Assembly: GCA_964407285.1 (NCBI GenBank)
Contig: CAYOVG010000020.1
Span: 1-37,062 of the forward strand
DNA from: CAYOVG01 sp964407285
Lineage (GTDB): Bacteria > Desulfobacterota > Syntrophobacteria > Syntrophobacterales > Syntrophobacteraceae
Direction: 5' to 3'
DNA length: 37,062 bases
Both the position numbers and the translations under genes were made by a program. The notes below the pieces were generated by a model, which was not told where the DNA came from, did not search any database, and saw only the letters and a list, made by a program, of their open reading frames with translations. Shown here piece by piece: positions 8,527-16,506 of this stretch (position 1 is the first letter of the stretch; every line of letters begins with the position of its first letter).

Positions 8527-10920
8527 ATGCTTGCGCTGGTTCATCTCGCCATTTCCTTCACCTCCAACCTGGTGTTGCCGATGATCGCTGCCAATGTTCC
8601 TGCTGACTCTTCGATTTCTCTCTTCGATATCCTGGCGGAGAATATCGCGGTTGGGGTTTTCTTCGTGGACGCCGAACTGCGCATAGTCCGCTGGAATGAA
8701 TGGTTCCGAAAATTCGTGGGGCTACAGGCCGACGAGTTTGCAAACCGACCCCTGGCGGAAGTGTTTCCGCTATTCTCCGAGCAGAGGCTCGATGCGATGT
8801 ACGCCGAGGTGATGGAGACCCGGCAATCCCGCATCCTTTCGTCCACCCTCTATCCCGGCGTTTTCGACCTAGCCGGAAGCCGGCGCGAAGGCTGCCGTAT
8901 CAGGCTTATCCCCGTTGCGACGGGGGATTTCCCGGCGCGGGGGGTGATCACCATGGTGGAGGACATTTCGGAGCAGCGCCGGCCCGGAGCCCATTATCCC
9001 GTCGCCGACCCGGGGGAGTCCCAAGCCTGCGCGACCGCGGAGCAAATTCGGGAGTTTCAAAGGGAACTGGATCATCTTACCGAAGAACTTGCCTCCGCGC
9101 GGCTCAGGATCGACCTCATATGCAGCCTTTCGGAGCGACTGGCGCAGGTTACGGATCTGAAGGAAATAGCCGAAATCATACTCGATGAGATCCTGCAGCA
9201 GGTACCGGCGGGAAAGGCGTCCTTCATGCTGCTCGACGACGCATGCCAGGAGCTGAGCATCGTGGCTTCCCGCGGGCTCCCGCCGCTCGTATCGGGCTTC
9301 CTGGCCGTGAAGCTCAGCGAAAGCGTGGTGGAGGACGTGATCGCCAGGGGAAGCCCCCTGCTGATCAACGATCTGAGGGACCACCACCGCCTCTACGCCC
9401 GGATCAAGGGAAGCTACTACGAAACCTACTCCATGGTTTCCGTTCCCCTCCTGGTGAACCGGGGCTCCGCGGGCCGGGAGGTGCTGGGCGTCATAAACCT
9501 GGCCGATAAATTGGACGGTAAAGGCTACTTCACCGTACAGGACAGGATGCTTCTCTCCACGGTCGCCTGCCATGCGGCGGTTGCAGTCAAGAAGACGCAT
9601 CTTTTCGACGACCTGAACCGTTCCATACAGGAAAAGGAAGAGGCGTTTTTCTACAACCAGTTGATCATGAAGCAGAGCGAGCAGATCCTGGCGGTAAACC
9701 GGATACTCCATAAGCTGAGCAAAACTCTGACCGTCGACGAGGTCTGCATGGCCATCTGTTCCGGCCTGAGGAGCGAAATGGATATCCGGCGCATTGTTCT
9801 CGCCCTGAGAGGCGAGCGCGGTGGATTTGGAGTGGTGCGCTCCCTTGGCGTCTCGGAACTGAACATCGAGGAAGTAAGCCGGGAGTTGGCCATGGACAGG
9901 GCCTGCCTTGCCGTGCTCAATACCGGCCGGAAACTGTGGAAAGTTGATTTCGAGGGAGCGACTTCGATTTGCGACCGGTTGTTTTGCGACTGGACCGTGT
10001 GGCCGCTCAAGAGCCGGCGGGACACGCTCGGGGTCCTGATTCTTGACGCTCCGGGACCGGATAAGAGAGACAGCCTGGCGATATTCATCAACCAGGCCGG
10101 CATATTTTTGGATAACGTGCTCCTGTTCGAAAGCATGATCGCGGCCAACGAGCAACTCATGACCGCCAGAGATACGGCGGAAGCCGCCAGCCGCGCCAAG
10201 AGCGACTTCCTGGCCAACATGAGCCATGAGCTTCGTACGCCCCTCAACGCCATCATAGGCTTCACCGAGCTGATCCTGGACCTCAAGTTCGGCGACCTCA
10301 ACTCCTTACAGGAGGAGTACCTGGGAGACGTGCTCCAGAGCGCGCGGCACCTGCTTTCCCTCATCAACGATATTCTCGATCTGTCCAAGGTCGAGGCCGG
10401 ACGGCTGGAACTCGAACTCACCGAAGTCGATCTGCAGTACGTGCTCCTGGGCAGCCTGGTCATGATCAAGGAAAGGGCCATGAAGCACGGCATTCAACTG
10501 TCCACGGACCTGGACCTGTTTCCCTCGACGATTATAGCCGATGAGCGCAAGCTCAAGCAGATACTGTACAATCTTCTGTCGAACGCGGTCAAATTCACGC
10601 CGGATGGAGGCAATGTCCGCCTTGCCGCCAGACTTACGGACCAGATCGAGATTACGGTGGCCGATACGGGAATCGGCATCAGGCAGGAGGACATGGAGCG
10701 CATTTTCAACCCCTTCGAACAGGTGGACGGCTCCGTCAGCCGCAAGTATGTCGGGACCGGACTGGGCCTCACTCTGACCAGGAGGCTCGTTGAACTCCAC
10801 GGCGGCAAGATCTGGGTCGAAAGCCGGGGAGACGGGAAGGGAAGCACGTTCCACTTCACCATACCGCACTATCGGCCGCTGTCGTTGCAGCAGGAAACAA
10901 CGGTGAACGATGAACAATAA
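8527..10920 (+). CDS. PAS-GAF sensor histidine kinase
   Basis: This is a cytoplasmic sensor kinase of about 797 residues. A PAS domain (VGVFFVDAELRIVRWNEWF) is followed by a coiled coil and a clear GAF domain (from about LICSLSERLAQVTDLKEIA to the VAVKK region). A weaker second GAF-like segment comes next. Then come HisKA (NMSHELRTP, H567 in this numbering) and the ATPase (NAVKFT, DTGIGI, GTGLGL). It has no receiver or Hpt domain, so it must signal to a separate regulator, perhaps one of the receivers at 15-16 kb. The start is unsure: TTG at 8500 and ATGs at 8527 and 8581 are all in frame and none has a strong ribosome site. The short hydrophobic stretch after the 8527 start is too weak to call a membrane anchor. 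The next gene follows after 27 bases, so they are likely co-transcribed. Confidence 0.9.
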   Translation: MLALVHLAISFTSNLVLPMIAANVPADSSISLFDILAENIAVGVFFVDAELRIVRWNEWFRKFVGLQADEFANRPLAEVFPLFSEQRLDAMYAEVMETRQSRILSSTLYPGVFDLAGSRREGCRIRLIPVATGDFPARGVITMVEDISEQRRPGAHYPVADPGESQACATAEQIREFQRELDHLTEELASARLRIDLICSLSERLAQVTDLKEIAEIILDEILQQVPAGKASFMLLDDACQELSIVASRGLPPLVSGFLAVKLSESVVEDVIARGSPLLINDLRDHHRLYARIKGSYYETYSMVSVPLLVNRGSAGREVLGVINLADKLDGKGYFTVQDRMLLSTVACHAAVAVKKTHLFDDLNRSIQEKEEAFFYNQLIMKQSEQILAVNRILHKLSKTLTVDEVCMAICSGLRSEMDIRRIVLALRGERGGFGVVRSLGVSELNIEEVSRELAMDRACLAVLNTGRKLWKVDFEGATSICDRLFCDWTVWPLKSRRDTLGVLILDAPGPDKRDSLAIFINQAGIFLDNVLLFESMIAANEQLMTARDTAEAASRAKSDFLANMSHELRTPLNAIIGFTELILDLKFGDLNSLQEEYLGDVLQSARHLLSLINDILDLSKVEAGRLELELTEVDLQYVLLGSLVMIKERAMKHGIQLSTDLDLFPSTIIADERKLKQILYNLLSNAVKFTPDGGNVRLAARLTDQIEITVADTGIGIRQEDMERIFNPFEQVDGSVSRKYVGTGLGLTLTRRLVELHGGKIWVESRGDGKGSTFHFTIPHYRPLSLQQETTVNDEQ

Positions 10921-10947
10921 GACCATAACAATTCGGGGCGAAGGAAA

Positions 10948-12573
10948 GTGTTCAAGCAAGAGATGACAGCACCCCAGGATCTCCAGGACCTGCTGAAGCT
11001 TTACAATGAAGTCTATAATCAGCTTGCGGCGTTGAAGCATTTCATTTTCTCATCCACGTCTCTGGCGGATGTGGAATCCCTGGCCATTCTCCTTTCGCGG
11101 CAGTTGAAGGAGTGGATCTGCGAATCGGATAATGCCGTATGGCTGGTGACGGCGGAGCGCAAAGTGGAAGAAGCGGCGAGAAATGGGGAGATAGCGCATC
11201 CCGACAGCCGTTGCGCCCTGGATATAGACTCAACGGAAGTCATCAGGCGCGCCCTGCGAGACCAGCTCGTCATCTGGGGAGGGAGCGGCAGCGGCGGGCG
11301 GTCCCCCTTTCCCGGCTTCACGGCGCCGGATATCTTTCCTCTGAAGGGTCAATCGGAACCCCTGGGTATCCTCGTCGTCGAAGGGGTGGAGCCGCAGAAG
11401 CGTGAGATATACCAGTTCATCGCGCAGTTCGCGGGGATGATCCTCAACATGTGCAGGCTGCATGAGGAGGTCGAGACTCAGAAGCGGGAACTGTCCGAGA
11501 TGGCCGGAATCCTCTGCACGCAGAATTCCCAACTCTATACGCTGCACCATACGGGGATGAAGATAGTCGAAACCAAGGACACCGCCGGCCTGTGCGGTCT
11601 CGTGGTCGATGCCCTTGTGGGAGAACTGGGAGTACTCCGGGCCGCGGCGTTTATCCTGGATGGAGAATCGGGGAAACTCAAGGGAATCGCCGCCGGAGGG
11701 GGCCTGGAGCGGCTGGTGGGATGCACGCTCGGCCGCGAAGGGGAGTCGGACCTCCGGACGGACCCCATATGGAAATCCATCAAAACGAGGCGAATCGTTA
11801 ATCACAAGGACTATCCCGGCCTCACGCTGCTCGATGCCGAGGAACTGAAATCGTGGGCCGTTTTCCCGTTCAAGGGCAAGGAGCGGGTGCTCGGAGTGGT
11901 CGTGGTCGAAACCGGCGGCCTGGACGTATCCGATATGACCGCCATCCTGGTCAACCACGCCGGCATGGTGCTGGACAATCTCCTCGTCCTCGAAGAACGG
12001 GAAAAGATAAACGACGAACTGGCGGCCAAAACCAATGAACTTGCGAAAGCGAACGATTCGTTGCTCCAGGCGAACGCACTCCTCGAAAGGATTTCCACGG
12101 TCGATTTTCTGACCGGACTGTACAACCACCGCTACTTCCATGACAGGTTCGAAACCGAGTTCTCCAGGGCGATGCGGTATAAGTCGATGCTTTCCCTGAT
12201 CATGATCGATGTGGACTATTTCAAGTCGATCAACGACCGCTACGGCCATGCGGTGGGGGACATGGTCCTCAAGGACGTCGCCGCGCGCATCAGGGAAAAC
12301 ACCCGGTGTTCCGACATGGTGTCGAGGTATGGCGGGGACGAGATCGCCATTCTTCTCCCTGAAGCCGATTTGGAGGCGGCCATGACGGTAGCCGCCAAAT
12401 TGAAGGAGAAAGTCGGCGAAAAGCCGGTGCCGGCCAACGGCCTTTCCATATACGTGAGCATCAGCCTGGGGGTGGCGTCCTATCCGGGACCGGATGTCCG
12501 CACGCAAAACGATCTGTTCACAAAAGCGGACCAGGCCCTGTACCAGGTCAAAGAGGCGAGAAACAGGCGATGA
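10948..12573 (+). CDS. GAF-GGDEF diguanylate cyclase
   Basis: A 541-residue protein that should make cyclic di-GMP from two GTP. The N-terminal part has two GAF-like regions (about 40-170 and 195-355), then a coiled coil, then a complete GGDEF domain. The active-site motif is GGDEI (462-466), a common active variant. An RxxD inhibitory site (RCSD) sits exactly five residues upstream, so product inhibition is expected. No membrane segment is visible. The GTG start is preceded by GGGG and AAGG elements; an ATG five codons later is an alternative. The kinase gene ends 27 bases upstream and the radical SAM gene follows after about 90 bases, which suggests one transcript. The second GAF regions of this protein and of the upstream kinase look alike in layout, suggesting related inputs (inference). 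Confidence 0.92.
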   Translation: MFKQEMTAPQDLQDLLKLYNEVYNQLAALKHFIFSSTSLADVESLAILLSRQLKEWICESDNAVWLVTAERKVEEAARNGEIAHPDSRCALDIDSTEVIRRALRDQLVIWGGSGSGGRSPFPGFTAPDIFPLKGQSEPLGILVVEGVEPQKREIYQFIAQFAGMILNMCRLHEEVETQKRELSEMAGILCTQNSQLYTLHHTGMKIVETKDTAGLCGLVVDALVGELGVLRAAAFILDGESGKLKGIAAGGGLERLVGCTLGREGESDLRTDPIWKSIKTRRIVNHKDYPGLTLLDAEELKSWAVFPFKGKERVLGVVVVETGGLDVSDMTAILVNHAGMVLDNLLVLEEREKINDELAAKTNELAKANDSLLQANALLERISTVDFLTGLYNHRYFHDRFETEFSRAMRYKSMLSLIMIDVDYFKSINDRYGHAVGDMVLKDVAARIRENTRCSDMVSRYGGDEIAILLPEADLEAAMTVAAKLKEKVGEKPVPANGLSIYVSISLGVASYPGPDVRTQNDLFTKADQALYQVKEARNRR

Positions 12574-12663
12574 ACGGGAACCTTCGGGTACCGCTCTCCG
12601 GGCGCGCGGCCCGTGACCCCATGCCGATTTTCGAGGAATAGAATAAAGGAACATCGAATTATA

Positions 12664-13545
12664 ATGGACGGAATGCACTACGAAGGAATCGTCATTCGCC
12701 CTCCCAGCGAAGCCGACAGCGTTATTTTGCAGATCACGGTGGGGTGTTCGCACAACAAGTGTTCTTTCTGCGGCGCGTACAAGGGCTCCAGGTTCAGGAT
12801 AAAGGATGAAGCCGTCATCGACGCCGATATCCGTTACGCGGCGGAAAACCTCTCGTTCTCGAGGCGGGTTTTCCTTGCCGACGGCGACGCTCTGATTGCG
12901 CCTCAGCCGAAACTGGCGCGGGTCCTCGAGCGAATCCGTGAGGAGATGCCCTGGATACAGCGCGTGGGAGTCTACGGCAACGCGAAGAGCATCATGCGCA
13001 AGTCCCCGCGGGAACTGGAAGAACTGCGGGCGCTCGGCCTCGGGATCGTCTACCTGGGGCTGGAGAGCGGGGACGCGCGGGTGCTTCGCGAGATCGGCAA
13101 AGGCGCGGGACCGGAACGTATGATCGAAGCGGGGAGACGGGTGCGTTCCGCCGGGATGAAGCTCTCCGTAACCGTTATCCTGGGGATCGCCGGCCGCGGC
13201 GAGCGTTCGATGGAGCACGCCCGCGCCACGGGCGAGGTCCTGAGCGCCATGGACCCCAATTACGTGGGCGCGCTGACGCTCATGGTCCTGCCCAATACGG
13301 AACTGGCGCGCAAGATCGAGGACGGGACTTTCCAACTGCCGGGTCCCGACGAACTCCTCCTGGAGCTGCGGGAGACGCTCCTGCACACCAACCTTACGAT
13401 GGGACTTTTTCTATCCAATCATGCATCCAACTACCTGCCGCTCAAGGTGAGGATGCCGTCCGGCAAGGCGAAGGCGATCGAGACGATAGACCGCGCCCTG
13501 GAGGGAAAGGTGCGCCTGAAGCCCGAGTGGCTGCGGGCGCTGTGA
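12664..13545 (+). CDS. Radical SAM protein with CX4CX2C cluster motif
   Basis: A 293-residue radical SAM enzyme of unassigned reaction. The iron-sulfur motif is GCSHNKCSFC, spaced C-x4-C-x2-C rather than the usual C-x3-C-x2-C. Later motifs fit the radical SAM barrel: FLADGDAL, the YLGLESGD stretch (GxIxGxxE-like region) and VTVILGIAGRGE. No cobalamin-binding, TRAM or second cluster domain is visible. I took the ATG at 12664 because conserved-looking sequence (MHYEGIVIRPPSEADS) begins there and AAAGGA lies upstream; a start 17 codons earlier is possible. It follows the diguanylate cyclase by 90 bases, probably in the same operon, although a functional link is not obvious. Its end converges with nadK, 13 bases apart. 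Confidence 0.88.
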   Translation: MDGMHYEGIVIRPPSEADSVILQITVGCSHNKCSFCGAYKGSRFRIKDEAVIDADIRYAAENLSFSRRVFLADGDALIAPQPKLARVLERIREEMPWIQRVGVYGNAKSIMRKSPRELEELRALGLGIVYLGLESGDARVLREIGKGAGPERMIEAGRRVRSAGMKLSVTVILGIAGRGERSMEHARATGEVLSAMDPNYVGALTLMVLPNTELARKIEDGTFQLPGPDELLLELRETLLHTNLTMGLFLSNHASNYLPLKVRMPSGKAKAIETIDRALEGKVRLKPEWLRAL

Positions 13546-13558
13546 CGGGCATCGCGGT

Positions 13559-14443
13559 TCAGGGTTCCGATTCGGTGTTCCCCCACTTCAGCTTGGTGCG
13601 AAGGATCTCGAAGTAGTCGGTCGTCCTCGGCTTGATGAGGCGAAGGGGCGTGCCGGTCGCCGACACGAGCACCCTGTCCCGGGGCTGCAGTTCGCACCCC
13701 ACCTGGCCGTCGCACGTCACGGCCACATCCTGAGCCCGCGCCCCCAGTTCCACTTCCACCTGCGCTTCGGCGGGCAGGATGATGGGCCGGTTGCTCAGGG
13801 TGAAGGGACAGATCGGGGTCATGACGATGCTGTGAGCGGTGGGGTAGATGATCGGGCCGCCGGCCGAGAGATTGTAGGCCGTCGAGCCGGTCGGCGTGGC
13901 CACGATGAGTCCGTCGGCGCGGTACTGGGTCAGGTAGCGGCCGTCGATGGTCGTCTTCAGGTCCATGATGCGTGCGAGAGCGCCCTTGTTGATCACGGCG
14001 TCGTTAAGGACGCTTTGGCGGAATATTTCTTCATGCCCGCGAATCACGGAAACCCGCAGGCGCATCCGTTCTTCGATTTCGTAACGGCCGTTGAGGATTT
14101 CCTCCACCTCGCGGAGGCAGTCCTCGATGGCTATTTCGGTGAGGAACCCCAGCCCTCCCAGGTTGACCCCGATGATGGGAGTCGAACGTTCCTCCAGGAA
14201 TCGCGCCACGCTGAGAAAAGTCCCATCGCCGCCGAGCACGACCACCGCTTCCGCCGATTCCGGTATGTCCAGCGACATATCGGGGGAACACTGCTTGTCC
14301 AGCGAGCAGTATATGCAGGAATCGTCCACGTTTTGCCGGGAAAAGACTTCGATGCCGCGACTCATCAGCCAGGCTTTCAACTCAGCCGCCAGTTCCGCCG
14401 CATCCGTGCGGCCCCGTTTGTAGATGATCGCAACGTTTCGCAT
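13559..14443 (-). CDS. nadK: NAD kinase
   Basis: A 294-residue cytoplasmic NAD kinase, making NADP from NAD and ATP or polyphosphate. The nucleotide motif GGDGT is at 71-75, followed by GVNLGGLGFLTE, NDAVI and the long DGLIVATPTGSTAY loop, all diagnostic. An AGAGGA ribosome site ends nine bases before the ATG at 14443. The in-frame GTG three codons upstream would sit on that site, so I reject it. Between the first strand and GGDGT there is a cysteine-bearing insert (C43, C46, C52 in CIYCSLDKQC), which is not a catalytic element of the family as I know it and could bind zinc or act as a redox switch (inference). The gene converges with the radical SAM gene and starts beside a gene-free region. 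Confidence 0.95.
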   Translation of the reverse strand: MRNVAIIYKRGRTDAAELAAELKAWLMSRGIEVFSRQNVDDSCIYCSLDKQCSPDMSLDIPESAEAVVVLGGDGTFLSVARFLEERSTPIIGVNLGGLGFLTEIAIEDCLREVEEILNGRYEIEERMRLRVSVIRGHEEIFRQSVLNDAVINKGALARIMDLKTTIDGRYLTQYRADGLIVATPTGSTAYNLSAGGPIIYPTAHSIVMTPICPFTLSNRPIILPAEAQVEVELGARAQDVAVTCDGQVGCELQPRDRVLVSATGTPLRLIKPRTTDYFEILRTKLKWGNTESEP

Positions 14444-15035
14444 GGCTGACACTCCTCTATGGAAACCGCGGCGGTCGAAGCCGCGTAGCGGGCGCGTTCC
14501 CGATTCACGTATCCTGTTAGCGCTCCAGCATTATTAACACTTCCCGCCCTTCTATGCACCCCCATGGGCAGCCCCGTGACAGCAGCGGCCGTCGCATATG
14601 ATGCACGCATTTCTCAAAATTACAACGGATAAGATTGTCAAATCAAGCTTTCCGAATTAAATTCTCCATGTAGAGGGGTTTGCTTCGGTCTTTGGGACCA
14701 ACCGGCCGTGAGGCCCCCCATGCCCTCGAGGTTGTCGACTTGAACCCGTCCGTGCCCGGTATGAGCGAACCGTAGCCCGGCCTCTTCGGGTTGCGAGTTA
14801 CGGGTCGATGAGTTTGGGACCCGTTCCCGTGAACCAACCCGGCCCGGCCCCTTGCGGGCGTTCATGCGGGCGACGATCCATCATCGTTTTCTCAGGGATA
14901 TGCCGTCAAGTCGACAGTATTGCCCCATCCCCTCCGGTCGCAGTTCCTCTGTCCCCGGATGTCCCACCCCAGTTACTTTTGTATTTCGCCCCTGATGCGC
15001 AAGCAATGAGTGAACACCCAGAGCAGGAAGCCACG
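14444..15035. other. Gene-free region between nadK and a REC-GGDEF gene
   Basis: About 590 bases hold no convincing gene. The part beside nadK contains a 6-bp hairpin (CGCGGC/GCCGCG near 14466-14486) in its 5' leader. The middle (14610-14680) is AT-rich and could hold divergent promoters. From 14690 the sequence is again GC-rich, with a 7-bp stem ACGGGTC (14800-14806) and GACCCGT (14818-14824). The plus-strand frame is open upstream of the REC-GGDEF gene but its codons look non-coding. I found no tRNA or known riboswitch. Confidence 0.5.
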
Positions 15036-15959
15036 ATGGAATTTAAGGGTTTTACGGCAGACGTTACTCCTCAGACCATTCTCGTAGTCGATGACGAGCC
15101 CCAGGTAAGGGAACTACTGGCTGAAGCCCTGTCGGATATGGGGCATGAAGTCGTTACGGCAAGGGATGCCGAAGACGCCCTCGGCAAGTTCCGGGACCGC
15201 GGCTTCGGTATAGTGATTACCGATATGGACATGCCGCGCATGGACGGGCTGGAGTTGATGAAACGCCTGATCGAGGAGCGGTCCAATGTCGAGATTATCG
15301 CCATCACGGGACATACGCTGAAGTACCGCTACACCGACGTGATCGCCGCCGGCGCGTCGGACTTCATTACGAAGCCGTTCACCCTGAACGAACTCGAAGC
15401 GAAGCTCAACCGTCTCATCCGGGAGAGGAACCAGCGCATCATGCTGGAGCGCCTTGCGGTTCTCGACCCGCTCACGGGGCTTTACAACCGCCGATGGTTC
15501 GAACAGATGCTGAGGAAGGAAGCCGTCCGGACGGTCAGATACCACCACCCATTGTTCATTTTCTTTATTGATATCGATCGTTTCAAGGAGTACAACGACA
15601 CGCGGGGCCACCAGGCCGGGGATACGCTCCTGGTGGAATTCTCCGGCATTTTGAACTCGTGCATCCGAAAACACGTGGACAGCGCGTTTCGCTACGGCGG
15701 CGACGAATTCACCGTGCTGCTGCCCTATCTGCAGATCGACCAGTCCTTTACCGTCGCCGAACGCATCCGGCACAGCTACTCCCAACTGGGTTTCGAACCC
15801 ACGTCCATTTCCATCGGCATTGCCTGCTTCAGGACCGAGACCGGCGACATAGATCAGGACATCGAGCACATGGTCCGCCGCGCCGACGACGCACTCTACC
15901 ACGTGAAGCACCAACTGGGCGGAAACAAAGTGCACTTCGACGAGAAGATCACCTGCTGA
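15036..15959 (+). CDS. REC-GGDEF response regulator (diguanylate cyclase, PleD-like)
   Basis: This 307-residue response regulator should make cyclic di-GMP when phosphorylated. A receiver (about 14-130) has the acidic pair VVDDE, phospho-acceptor D63 in VITDMDMPRMDG and the conserved K in TKPF. The GGDEF domain follows, with an exact GGDEF at 221-225. The inhibitory site is altered: five residues before GGDEF stands KHVD where active feedback needs RxxD. It may therefore escape product inhibition, unlike the cyclase at 10.9 kb. The ATG at 15036 has AGGA seven bases upstream. A longer open frame (ATG at 15006 or 14808) lacks a ribosome site. The gene is alone on this strand and converges with the receiver gene at 16009. 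A cognate kinase is not fixed by position; the neighbouring kinases are candidates. Confidence 0.92.
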   Translation: MEFKGFTADVTPQTILVVDDEPQVRELLAEALSDMGHEVVTARDAEDALGKFRDRGFGIVITDMDMPRMDGLELMKRLIEERSNVEIIAITGHTLKYRYTDVIAAGASDFITKPFTLNELEAKLNRLIRERNQRIMLERLAVLDPLTGLYNRRWFEQMLRKEAVRTVRYHHPLFIFFIDIDRFKEYNDTRGHQAGDTLLVEFSGILNSCIRKHVDSAFRYGGDEFTVLLPYLQIDQSFTVAERIRHSYSQLGFEPTSISIGIACFRTETGDIDQDIEHMVRRADDALYHVKHQLGGNKVHFDEKITC

Positions 15960-16008
15960 TTTCGGAAAGATGCGCGATTCGATTGTGCCCGAATATGAGC
16001 GGACGGTT

Positions 16009-16389
16009 TCAACTCAGAAATTGTCTCACCCGCGAAATGAGAGCCTTTGCGTTGATCGGTTTGGTCATGTATGCGTCGTAGCCCGCCTCGAGTACCCGTT
16101 CCTTGTCCCCTCTCATGGCGAACGCGGTCACCGCGAGAACCGGTATGTGGCTTGTCCGGCTGTCCTGTTTGAGCATTCTTGCGGCGGTAAGGCCATCGAT
16201 ACCGGACAGGCCGACATCGAGAATGATCAGGTCCGGTCGCGCCTGTTGAGCGGTCTCGACCCCACTCACGCCATCCGTTGCTTCGATAACCCGATAGCCT
16301 TCCAATTCCAAGATCTTGCGCGTAAGCTTCATGCTCAGCGGATCATCCTCTACAACCAGAATGGACCTCTTGCTCATATCGTCAGGCAT
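16009..16389 (-). CDS. Single-domain response regulator receiver
   Basis: A 126-residue stand-alone receiver with VVEDDP at the acidic pocket, phospho-acceptor D58 in LIILDVGLSG, the switch threonine in AVTAFAM and K in TKPI. It resembles the DivK/CheY-like receivers that act by binding a protein partner or passing phosphate on, since it has no output domain. GAGGA lies six bases before the ATG at 16389. It sits 117 bases after the end of the binding-protein histidine kinase and in the same direction, so it is the likely phosphate acceptor for that kinase (inference). Confidence 0.92.
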   Translation of the reverse strand: MPDDMSKRSILVVEDDPLSMKLTRKILELEGYRVIEATDGVSGVETAQQARPDLIILDVGLSGIDGLTAARMLKQDSRTSHIPVLAVTAFAMRGDKERVLEAGYDAYMTKPINAKALISRVRQFLS

Positions 16390-16506
16390 GGCAAATCCTC
16401 TGTCCGGTTCCCTTCCGATGGAAGCGCAACCTCTTCCAACCGCTCCAACCGCAACCCGCAACTCTCACGATTACGAACATCATCACGATTACGAATATTA
16501 CATGGA

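Noticed and set aside
11230..13386. A 718-codon minus-strand frame across the cyclase and radical SAM genes
   Set aside because: It spans two real plus-strand genes and the gap between them, with low-complexity His/Arg-rich sequence and no domain.
14690..14830. Possible tRNA (a GGGTTCAAGTC-like run on the minus strand near 14745)
   Set aside because: The T-arm stem does not close and no acceptor or anticodon arm can be folded around it.
16009..16461. Longer start for the single receiver (16461)
   Set aside because: The extra 24 residues look non-coding, and GAGGA is well placed for the ATG at 16389.
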